The notes beneath the pieces were generated by a model. That model was not told the DNA's origin. It searched no databases and saw nothing but the letters and a program-made list of their open reading frames with translations. Shown here piece by piece: positions 1 through 5,661 of a stretch of DNA of 5,799 bases. Position 1 is the first letter of the stretch; every line of letters starts with the position of its first letter. The position numbers and the translations under genes are program-made. Location: NCBI GenBank assembly GCA_947483095.1, contig CANKLD010000085.1, positions 1 to 5,799 on the forward strand. The letters run 5' to 3'. This stretch comes from Bacteroidota bacterium. GTDB lineage: Bacteria; Bacteroidota; Bacteroidia; Flavobacteriales; Flavobacteriaceae.

Positions 1-90
1 TAATGCGGATCTAAACGTAATATATTGAAATACTCCAGTTCCAGGAATGTTTAAAGCTTTGTGCAGGTATTCAAATAAATAGTATAACAT
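1..90 (-). CDS. mraY: MraY, phospho-MurNAc-pentapeptide transferase (N-terminal 30 codons only)
   Basis: MraY is the integral membrane enzyme that transfers phospho-MurNAc-pentapeptide from UDP to undecaprenyl phosphate, giving lipid I. Only the first 30 codons are present, cut by the left edge. They begin with ATG at 90-88 and read MLYYLFEYLHKALNIPGTGV, then FQYITFRSAL. The aromatic, leucine-rich start followed by a GTGVFQYITFR segment is what I recognise from MraY proteins of Flavobacteria. The position straight after murE on the same strand agrees with dcw gene order. The 46-base gap to murE (91-136) is the longest within the operon; it holds two ATTCG copies 8 bases apart (109-113, 117-121) but no promoter or terminator motif that I can see. 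No Shine-Dalgarno sequence precedes the ATG. The catalytic residues lie outside the window and cannot be checked. Confidence 0.9.
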   Translation of the reverse strand, partial: MLYYLFEYLHKALNIPGTGVFQYITFRSAL

Positions 91-136
91 AGTTTCGTTT
101 ATTTGGTAATTCGGTTATTCGATTCTCTTTTTGTCT

Positions 137-1600
137 TTATTTTCCTAATTGGTCTAACATTTCTTTTACCATTTTCATATCATCAAAATCATGACGAACC
201 CCATTAATTTCTTGATAAGTTTCATGGCCTTTTCCAGCAATTAGAATAATATCATTGGCTTGAGCCAATTGGCATGCCGTTTTTATCGCCTGTTTTCTAT
301 CAATAATAGAAACTGTTTTTTTAAAATTTTGAGGAGCAACTCCTCGCTCCATTTCTTCAATAATGGTTTCCGGATTTTCAGTTCTAGGATTATCAGATGT
401 AATAATAATTTTATCACTTAAATCAGACGCTATGTCCGCCATTACTGGTCTTTTCGTTTTATCTCTGTCACCACCACAACCTACTACGGTAATTAATTGT
501 TCATTTTTAGTGCGAATATCGTTGATGGATTTTAATACGTTTTCTAGAGCATCTGGGGTGTGCGCATAATCAACAATGGCAGTGATTTTACCATTTGAAA
601 CCACATATTGAAATCTACCCGACACACTTTCTAACTCCGATAATAATCGAAGAACTTCTAAAGATTCCATTCCCAATTCAACTGCCGTTCCATAAATAGC
701 GAGCAAATTATAGGCATTAAAAGTTCCTATTAAACGCACCCAAACTTCACTATCGTTTATTTTCAGCAACAACCCCGACAATTGATTTTCTAAAATTTGA
801 GCTTTATAATCAGCATAGGTTTTTAATGCATAGGTCCTTTTTTTGGCATTGGTGTTTTGCATCATTACTGCCCCATTTTTATCATCGATATTTGATAATG
901 CAAAAGCAGTTTTTGGTAAATGATCGAAAAACGATTTTTTTACATCTCTGTATTCAGAAAACGTAGCGTGATAATCTAAATGGTCGTGGGACAAATTGGT
1001 GAAAACCCCTCCCGAAAAATGCAAACCTTCTGTTCGTTTTTGATGAATTCCATGTGAACTGACTTCCATAAAACAGTAGTCAACACCTGCATTTACCATT
1101 TCATTTAAATAATGATTTATTGAAATAGAATCTGGAGTAGTATGGGTTGCCTTATATTCATTTGTGTCAACGACAATTTTAACTGTTGAAAGTAAGCCTG
1201 TTTTATACCCTGCTTTTTGGAATAATTGGAACAATAAAGAGGCGATTGTAGTTTTACCATTGGTTCCTGTAATCCCAATTAATTTTAATTTTTGGGAAGG
1301 ATTATCAAAATAATTTGCAGCCATAAAAGCCATTGCTTTATTGGTATTATTCACTTTTATGTATGTAATACCGGCAATAATAATTTCAGGGAAAACATCA
1401 CAAATAATGGCTATTGCTCCTTTATTAGTAGCCGTTTCTATGAATTCATGTCCATCAGATATTGAACCGCGAATAGCAATAAAGACATCGTTCTCAGAAA
1501 CTTTTCGAGAATCAAATTCCATTTTTTCAATAGCAACATCCGTTGAGCCATGAACTGCCTCAATCGCTACTTTCCAAAGTATGTCTTTTAAATTAATCAC
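137..1600 (-). CDS. murE: MurE, UDP-MurNAc-L-Ala-D-Glu ligase, predicted meso-diaminopimelate-adding
   Basis: This cytoplasmic ATP-dependent Mur ligase adds the third residue to UDP-MurNAc-L-Ala-D-Glu in peptidoglycan precursor synthesis. The 487-residue product has a normal length and all three Mur ligase domains. The N-terminal UDP-MurNAc-binding domain (about 1-105) includes the FDSRKV motif near 29-34. The central ATPase has the P-loop GTNGKT (112-117), HTTPD (153-157), SSHG (181-184) and HDHLDYH (205-211). K221 lies where the carbamylated lysine is expected. The C-terminal domain has DYAHTPD (344-350), GGDRDKTKRP (376-385), DNPR (403-406) and GKGHE (456-460). DNPR is the established signature of meso-DAP-adding rather than lysine-adding enzymes. 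The start is GTG at 1600-1598: the frame is closed upstream by TAA at 1627-1625 with no ATG, GTG or TTG between, and the first internal ATG is codon 27. The start overlaps the ftsI stop by 4 bases (GTGA), suggesting translational coupling. Confidence 0.97.
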   Translation of the reverse strand: MINLKDILWKVAIEAVHGSTDVAIEKMEFDSRKVSENDVFIAIRGSISDGHEFIETATNKGAIAIICDVFPEIIIAGITYIKVNNTNKAMAFMAANYFDNPSQKLKLIGITGTNGKTTIASLLFQLFQKAGYKTGLLSTVKIVVDTNEYKATHTTPDSISINHYLNEMVNAGVDYCFMEVSSHGIHQKRTEGLHFSGGVFTNLSHDHLDYHATFSEYRDVKKSFFDHLPKTAFALSNIDDKNGAVMMQNTNAKKRTYALKTYADYKAQILENQLSGLLLKINDSEVWVRLIGTFNAYNLLAIYGTAVELGMESLEVLRLLSELESVSGRFQYVVSNGKITAIVDYAHTPDALENVLKSINDIRTKNEQLITVVGCGGDRDKTKRPVMADIASDLSDKIIITSDNPRTENPETIIEEMERGVAPQNFKKTVSIIDRKQAIKTACQLAQANDIILIAGKGHETYQEINGVRHDFDDMKMVKEMLDQLGK

Positions 1601-3600
1601 GATAATTCTAATGTTATAATTGTATTACTTTTTATTGCTCCGCCTGGGTTTATAGATTGTTTTTTTACTTTTCCAATGCCAATTACTTTTACTTTTACTT
1701 TTAAATTTCCTAATAATGCCACTGCATCCATTCCAGACATTCCTTTTAAATCTGGGATGACATTTTTGTTATTCTGTAATTTTGTATAGTATTCAGAATA
1801 GTTTTTTTCTTGATTGGAATTTTTCAGTTCCAAATTTTTGATTTCGTTTTTTGTAGGAGAATCCGTAAATATTTTTTGAGCAATTCTTTTAAAAACTGGT
1901 CCTGCTACATCCGCACCATAATAATTATTATTCGAAGAATCTGGATCGTGAACCACAACAATACAAGAATATTTAGGTAAATCTGCTGGAAAATAACCTA
2001 CAAATGAGGATATATAATGTTTGTCTGCCCCGCCATTAGTGCCGTAGTTAGCCTGAGCGGTTCCTGTTTTTCCAGCCATCGAAAAATCCTTAGTATATAA
2101 TTTTGATGCTGTTCCTCTTTTTACAACATTTTCCAAAACAGCTTTCAATTTCAAAATTGTTTCTTGCGTACATATTTTAGGGTTCATTACCTTCTTATCG
2201 AATTTTTTTACTGTTTTATTCCATTCTTTAATTTCAGAAACGAATTGTGGTTTTACCATTTCTCCATTATTTGCAACAGCATTATAATAGGTTAATGTTT
2301 GTAGTGGGGTTATCGAAACTCCATAACCAAAAGCCATCCACGGAAGTGAAATATTGGACCATGTTTTATCCTTCGGATCAGGTATATAAGGCTTTCCTTC
2401 TCCTTGAAACGGCAATCCTAATCTAGAATTTAAACCATAGGCTTTGAGGTGATTTACAAATTTTGAGGGTTCATTTTTATAGTTGTTATAAACCGCTTGA
2501 ACCATAACAGTATTGGATGATTTTTCAAAACCTTTAGCCAATGAAATGGCTCCATAACCTCCTTCATGAGAATCCACTACTTTATTTCCAAAGTAAGTAA
2601 CAACTCCGCCATTGGTATTATATACAGCACTTGTATCTACTTTTTTATCTTCAAGCAGTGTCATTAAATCAGCTAATTTATAAGTAGAACCAGGTTCGTG
2701 AGATTCTTGAATAGCATAATTTGTAGTTTCAGCGTAGGTATTTTCGGCTATTCTACCCAAATTTGAAATTGCTTTCACATAACCCGTTTTGGTTTCCATA
2801 ACTACTACACAACCATGATCCGCTTTGTATTTTATTAATTGGTCCATCAATGCATGATGGGCAATATCTTGAATATAAACATCTAGAGTAGAAATAATAT
2901 CATAACCGTCTTGTGGCTCTACTTCATTTACATCACGAATGGGTTTCCATTGTCCTTTAGCAATTTTCTGCTTAAGTACTTTTCCATCTTTACCATTTAA
3001 ATATTTTCTAAAAGCCCACTCAATTCCTTTTCCGTCGGGCAATCCTTTTGGCGTAATTCGTTCATAACCAATAGTTCTAGAAGCAATTTCGCCAATTGGG
3101 TGTTTTCTTACTACCTCTTGTTCGATTATAATTCCACCTCTATATATTCCTAATTTGAAAAGTGGAAATTGTTTGATTTTCATGTAATCTGTGTAACTTA
3201 AATCTCTAGCCAACAAGTAAAATCTATTACCGGTTGTTCTTGCTCTTGTTAATTCTAATTGGAAAAAATTACTTGGTTTATTAAATAATACTGCTAAAGA
3301 ATCAGATAATGGTTTAATGTATTTCTGAAAATCTTTAGCATTAGGAGCAATTGCATCAAAACGAATATTGTAATTTGGGATTGACGTCGCTAGCAAGCTA
3401 CCATCTGAAGAATAAATATTACCCTTATTGGCTGGAATAACAAAGTTTTTAATCGAATGTTTGTTGGCTAATTTGCGCAATGAGTCTCCTTCTACCCATT
3501 GGATATTCGTAATTTTTACTACAATTGCAACCGCCATAAAAAAGATGACCACTGCAACCATATAAATTCTTATAGTGCTATTTTTATTATCTTCTACCAT
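1597..3600 (-). CDS. ftsI: FtsI-type class B penicillin-binding protein (transpeptidase) with C-terminal PASTA domain
   Basis: This is a monofunctional D,D-transpeptidase that crosslinks septal peptidoglycan, predicted to be anchored in the inner membrane with its body in the periplasm. The 667 residues show a short cytoplasmic N-terminus, one membrane segment (about 12-30) and a PBP dimerisation domain (about 50-225), whose first motif reads NKGNIYSSDG near 58-67. The transpeptidase domain (about 245-575) has all three active-site motifs: S305-T-Y-K308 with the catalytic serine, S361-S-N363, and K511-T-G513. A lysine- and asparagine-rich linker (about 580-611) leads to one PASTA domain (about 612-667). 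Length and PASTA tail separate it from E. coli FtsI, which has no PASTA domain. The assignment as FtsI rather than an elongation PBP2 rests mainly on its place between ftsL and murE. The ATG overlaps the end of the ftsL-like gene by 7 bases, and the stop overlaps the murE start by 4. Confidence 0.95.
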   Translation of the reverse strand: MVEDNKNSTIRIYMVAVVIFFMAVAIVVKITNIQWVEGDSLRKLANKHSIKNFVIPANKGNIYSSDGSLLATSIPNYNIRFDAIAPNAKDFQKYIKPLSDSLAVLFNKPSNFFQLELTRARTTGNRFYLLARDLSYTDYMKIKQFPLFKLGIYRGGIIIEQEVVRKHPIGEIASRTIGYERITPKGLPDGKGIEWAFRKYLNGKDGKVLKQKIAKGQWKPIRDVNEVEPQDGYDIISTLDVYIQDIAHHALMDQLIKYKADHGCVVVMETKTGYVKAISNLGRIAENTYAETTNYAIQESHEPGSTYKLADLMTLLEDKKVDTSAVYNTNGGVVTYFGNKVVDSHEGGYGAISLAKGFEKSSNTVMVQAVYNNYKNEPSKFVNHLKAYGLNSRLGLPFQGEGKPYIPDPKDKTWSNISLPWMAFGYGVSITPLQTLTYYNAVANNGEMVKPQFVSEIKEWNKTVKKFDKKVMNPKICTQETILKLKAVLENVVKRGTASKLYTKDFSMAGKTGTAQANYGTNGGADKHYISSFVGYFPADLPKYSCIVVVHDPDSSNNNYYGADVAGPVFKRIAQKIFTDSPTKNEIKNLELKNSNQEKNYSEYYTKLQNNKNVIPDLKGMSGMDAVALLGNLKVKVKVIGIGKVKKQSINPGGAIKSNTIITLELS
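1600..1767 (-). other. PASTA domain of the FtsI-type PBP (residues about 612-667)
   Basis: The last 56 or so codons encode the pattern NVIPDLKGMSGMDAVALLG, then alternating K/V strands and a final INPGGAI...ITLELS strand. This is the usual PASTA layout: a V-P-[DN]-[LV]-x-G entry, a helix with D-A, then a P-G-x turn and a closing beta strand. PASTA domains in PBPs and Ser/Thr kinases are associated with binding to peptidoglycan or stem peptides, or with protein stability and localisation. Which of these applies here cannot be read from sequence. Only one repeat is present, and the open reading frame ends directly after the final strand. Confidence 0.85.
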
Positions 3601-3944
3601 AGATTTTTGAAAAAACCTTTTTCTTCTTTTTTCTTAACTATTACTTTAACCGCCGGAACAGATGCCGGTAAAATTCCTTTTACTGCCATTTTTTGAGTTA
3701 CTGTAGATTCCATTTTTAATTTCATTAATTCTGATCTTCGATCTACAAATTCGGAACGCAACTCTTTAACTTCTCCGGATAATTGAATTATTTTAAATAC
3801 TTTTTGATCTACATTATTATTGTTTGCAATCATTACTATAGCTAGTAAAATCAGAAATACTATGAAACGCCAATTTTTAGCCGCATTCGCTTCTTCGTTT
3901 ATTAAAAACCTAGCCTTTAAAATGCTGTAAACACCGTTTTTCAT
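3594..3944 (-). CDS. ftsL: FtsL-like bitopic cell division protein
   Basis: This is a small (116-residue) single-pass membrane protein in the ftsL position between rsmH and ftsI. It has a cytoplasmic N-terminus of about 24 residues, a membrane helix near 25-41 (WRFIVFLILLAIVMIA), and then a charged, heptad-like predicted coiled coil near 47-80 with mostly hydrophobic core positions. A basic tail follows (IVKKKEEKGFFKNLW). Known FtsL proteins share this plan and join FtsB and FtsQ to recruit and activate FtsW-FtsI, but their sequences diverge greatly. The call therefore rests on topology, size and gene order more than residue identity. The ATG is fixed tightly: the rsmH stop TAA lies in the same frame with only one codon (CAA) between. 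The TAG stop overlaps the ftsI start region by 7 bases. Confidence 0.87.
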   Translation of the reverse strand: MKNGVYSILKARFLINEEANAAKNWRFIVFLILLAIVMIANNNNVDQKVFKIIQLSGEVKELRSEFVDRRSELMKLKMESTVTQKMAVKGILPASVPAVKVIVKKKEEKGFFKNLW

Positions 3945-3947
3945 TTG

Positions 3948-4856
3948 TTATTTCTTTTCAGCAATTCTCAATTTTGCACTTCTTGCTCTATTGTTGCTTT
4001 TTATTTCTTGAAAATCAGGAACTATTAATTTTCCTATTGTATTAAAAGGAACAGAAAAATTTCCGAAGAAATCGCGTTCTGGTTCGCCTTCAAACATTCC
4101 GTTTTTCATTATTCTTTTTACCAATCTGTCTTCCAATGAATGATAGGAAATAACACTTAATCTTCCGCATGGTTTCAAAATTTCTAGAGATTGTTCTAAA
4201 AATTCTTTTAAAACTTCCATTTCTTGGTTGACCTCAATTCGAATCGCTTGATACATTTGAGCTAATATCTTATGGCTTTTATGTGCTGGCAAAAAACGAC
4301 CTAAGACCACTTTTAGCTGTTCAGTATTTTTTATTGGCTCCAACTCGCGAGCTTCAATTAGTACTCGGGCAATTACTGGAGCATTTTTTAATTCTCCATA
4401 ATCCAGAAACACCCTTCTTAAATTAGCTTCGTCATATTCGTTGACCACTTTGTAGGCGTTTAAGTCCTGTTTTTGACTCATTCTCATGTCTAATTCTCCT
4501 TCAAAACGAGTAGAAAAACCGCGTTCAGCAACATCAAATTGGTGAGACGAAACACCTAAATCAGCTAAAATTCCGTCGACAGTTTTAACATTGTGAAATC
4601 GTAAAAATCTTTTTATAAATCGAAAATTCTCGTTTATTAAGACAAATCGTTCGTCATCAATAGAATTTGCAAGAGCGTCTTCATCTTGATCGAAAGCATA
4701 CAATCTGCCTTTTGAACCTAACCTACTTAAGATTTCTCTTGAATGACCTCCGCCTCCAAAAGTCACATCTACATAAATTCCGTCTGGGTTAATATCTAGT
4801 CCGTCTACAGATTCTTTTAATAAAACGGGGTTATGATACTCCATTTTCATCATCAT
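3948..4856 (-). CDS. rsmH: RsmH (MraW), 16S rRNA m4C1402 methyltransferase
   Basis: RsmH uses S-adenosylmethionine to N4-methylate C1402 of 16S rRNA in the decoding centre. The 302-residue product matches the family length. Recognisable motifs are HNPVLL (8-13), the SAM-binding TFGGGGHS (32-39), FDQD (55-58), DLGVSSHQ (99-106), ERGFS (111-115), LDMRM (122-126), YQAIRIEVN (202-210), ISYHSLEDR (236-244) and the C-terminal NRARSAKLR (289-297). The methyltransferase fold carries the usual inserted helical domain roughly between residues 110 and 215. The start is uncertain: a TAA lies directly upstream in frame, and ATG codons stand at residues 1, 2, 3 and 5. The conserved family sequence begins around MEYHNPVLL, so codon 5 (4844) is as plausible as codon 1 (4856). 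All options overlap the end of mraZ (26, 23, 20 or 14 bases), which suggests coupled translation. Confidence 0.97.
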   Translation of the reverse strand: MMMKMEYHNPVLLKESVDGLDINPDGIYVDVTFGGGGHSREILSRLGSKGRLYAFDQDEDALANSIDDERFVLINENFRFIKRFLRFHNVKTVDGILADLGVSSHQFDVAERGFSTRFEGELDMRMSQKQDLNAYKVVNEYDEANLRRVFLDYGELKNAPVIARVLIEARELEPIKNTEQLKVVLGRFLPAHKSHKILAQMYQAIRIEVNQEMEVLKEFLEQSLEILKPCGRLSVISYHSLEDRLVKRIMKNGMFEGEPERDFFGNFSVPFNTIGKLIVPDFQEIKSNNRARSAKLRIAEKK

Positions 4857-5304
4857 TTACATTGCCCATAACTTCTTCTGCCAAATCTGCAAAGTCAACT
4901 TCATCGTTAGAAATGAAATTTTCATACAAATCTTTATCCCAAATTTCAATTATATTAACTGCTGAAGAAAGCACCAAATCTTTAGAAATTGATGCAAAAG
5001 TTACCAAATCTTTAGGCACTAATAATCTACCTAAAGCATCTATATCTACTACTTTAACACCCGCAGTAAAACGACGAATAAAATCATTATTTTTTTTTAC
5101 AAATCGGTTCAACTTATTGATTTTATTCATCATCAAGTTCCATTCTGCCATTGGATACAATTCTAAACAAGGTTGAAAAACCGAACGCTTCAAGACAAAA
5201 CCGTCAAGAAGTGATGCTGACAATTGCTTTTTTAAAGGCGCAGGTAAAAGCAGCCTCCCTTTAGCATCAACTTTGCATTCATATGTTCCAATAATTGAAT
5301 TCAA
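4831..5304 (-). CDS. mraZ: MraZ, AbrB-fold transcriptional regulator of the dcw cluster
   Basis: MraZ is a ring-forming DNA-binding protein that in other bacteria binds direct repeats upstream of its own gene and controls the division and cell wall cluster. The 157-residue product has two SpoVT/AbrB-like halves, each with the signature DxxxR loop: DAKGR (13-17) followed by LLLPAPLKKQL, and DALGR (89-93) followed by LLVPKDL. The tail after about residue 132 is acidic. The start is read as TTG at 5304-5302: an in-frame TAA at 5319-5317 closes the frame, no ATG or GTG lies between, and the next residues (NSIIGTYECKVDAKGR) are the expected first strand of the fold. Upstream is A-rich with no Shine-Dalgarno sequence. 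It is the first gene of the operon, and a phased repeat array typical of MraZ operators lies 45-90 bases upstream. The end overlaps rsmH. Confidence 0.96.
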   Translation of the reverse strand: MNSIIGTYECKVDAKGRLLLPAPLKKQLSASLLDGFVLKRSVFQPCLELYPMAEWNLMMNKINKLNRFVKKNNDFIRRFTAGVKVVDIDALGRLLVPKDLVTFASISKDLVLSSAVNIIEIWDKDLYENFISNDEVDFADLAEEVMGNVNDDENGVS

Positions 5305-5330
5305 TTTTATTTGTTTTTAAATGATACTGA

Positions 5331-5338
5331 CAAAAATA
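5331..5338 (-). promoter_or_regulatory. Candidate -7 element of the mraZ operon promoter
   Basis: On the mraZ strand 5338-5331 reads TATTTTTG, an exact fit to the TAnnTTTG -7 element of Bacteroidota housekeeping promoters. It would place transcription start roughly 20 bases before the TTG codon of mraZ. The -33 partner is poor: the nearest TTG triplets give spacers of 14 (5355-5353) or 24 (5365-5363) bases, just outside the 17-23 usually quoted for Flavobacterium. A run of eight more T residues (5346-5339) separates it from the MraZ repeats. The call is based on the motif alone. Confidence 0.5.
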
Positions 5339-5348
5339 AAAAAAAATT

Positions 5349-5394
5349 CCCACAATTTACCACAAAATACCACTTTGTTAATAAGTTTTACCAC
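5349..5394 (-). promoter_or_regulatory. Predicted MraZ operator: phased GTGGTA/GTGGGA direct repeats
   Basis: Read on the mraZ strand, GTGGT occurs at 5394-5390, 5373-5369 and 5363-5359, and GTGGG at 5353-5349. The last three are exactly 10 bases apart; the outer copy is 21 bases further, close to two more turns. The shared core is TGG(T/G)A with 5-base spacers. Established work on E. coli MraZ describes TGGG-type direct repeats with 5-base spacers upstream of mraZ, and mycoplasma MraZ also binds a repeat array. The match in core, period, orientation and place in front of mraZ makes autoregulation the natural inference. The proximal repeat lies just upstream of the predicted -7 element, so binding could block RNA polymerase. 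Confidence 0.8.
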
Positions 5395-5629
5395 TTCTTA
5401 AATAAATCAATTAAAAAAAAGTTCTTCATTTTATAGATAACTCTATTTCAGGTCTTTGAAGATCTCAGAAAAAGGGGGTTTTGAGAAATTAAATTGGGTG
5501 TGCAAAAAATTTAATGCAAAATTTATAGTTTGAAAACTTTAATTTAACTTTCCCAAGAATTATTTTATTAAAAATTTAAAAGGGATAAAATTTTTGATTT
5601 CATATTCAAAAAACTTTACATATTAATCC
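5395..5629. other. Unassigned middle of the divergent intergenic region
   Basis: About 235 bases between the MraZ repeats and the hydrolase -7 element hold no credible reading frame or recognised RNA gene. The section is very AT-rich apart from a GGGGG run at 5474-5478. Visible structure includes an imperfect dyad AGGTCT-TTGA-AGATCT (5450-5465), a weak hairpin CTCAGAA...TTTTGAG (5464-5485), an 8-base inverted repeat ATTAAATT/AATTTAAT (5488-5495 and 5508-5515) and a TGCAAAA(AA)TTTA direct repeat with a 14-base shift (5501 and 5515). None matches a regulatory family that I can name, and simple AT-rich sequence will produce several such patterns by chance. Confidence 0.4.
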
Positions 5630-5637
5630 TATATTTG
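5630..5637 (+). promoter_or_regulatory. Candidate -7 element of the alpha/beta-hydrolase promoter
   Basis: TATATTTG at this place fits TAnnTTTG exactly and lies 24 bases before the hydrolase ATG, implying a short leader of about 15-20 bases. No convincing TTG or TTTG -33 element is seen at the usual distance; the nearest resemblance is ATTC ending at 5607. The call is based on the motif and its position. Confidence 0.5.
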
Positions 5638-5661
5638 TCAAATAGAAATACTGATATACAC

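Noticed and set aside
363..569. Plus-strand reading frame of 68 codons opposite murE
   Set aside because: It lies wholly within the conserved C-terminal domain of murE on the other strand, and its product shows no recognisable domain. It is a shadow frame.
1341..1553. Plus-strand reading frame of 70 codons opposite the start of murE
   Set aside because: It is fully covered by the N-terminal domain of murE, with no own start context or recognisable product.
3499..3696. Plus-strand reading frame across the ftsL-ftsI junction
   Set aside because: It lies opposite the membrane-segment codons of ftsI and the tail of the ftsL-like gene; its histidine- and phenylalanine-rich product is typical of antisense translation.
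4862..5176. Plus-strand reading frame of 104 codons opposite mraZ
   Set aside because: It is the longest antisense frame, but it lies inside mraZ, whose two DxxxR halves are clear. The serine- and lysine-rich product has no recognisable feature.
137..5304. Search for an undescribed system, broken gene or mobile element inside the cluster
   Set aside because: All five complete genes are intact, of normal length, in standard order and packed with overlaps of up to 26 bases or a 3-base gap. No insertion, frameshift, transposase remnant or compositional break is visible.
5338..5346. Run of nine A residues (T on the mraZ strand) as a phase-variable tract
   Set aside because: Homopolymer runs of this size are ordinary in such AT-rich intergenic DNA. 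It could alter promoter spacing, but nothing in a single sequence shows variation.
5464..5485. Possible intrinsic terminator CTCAGAA...TTTTGAG
   Set aside because: The stem is short with a G-T pair, no proper T-run follows on either strand, and no gene ends nearby: both flanking genes point away from it.
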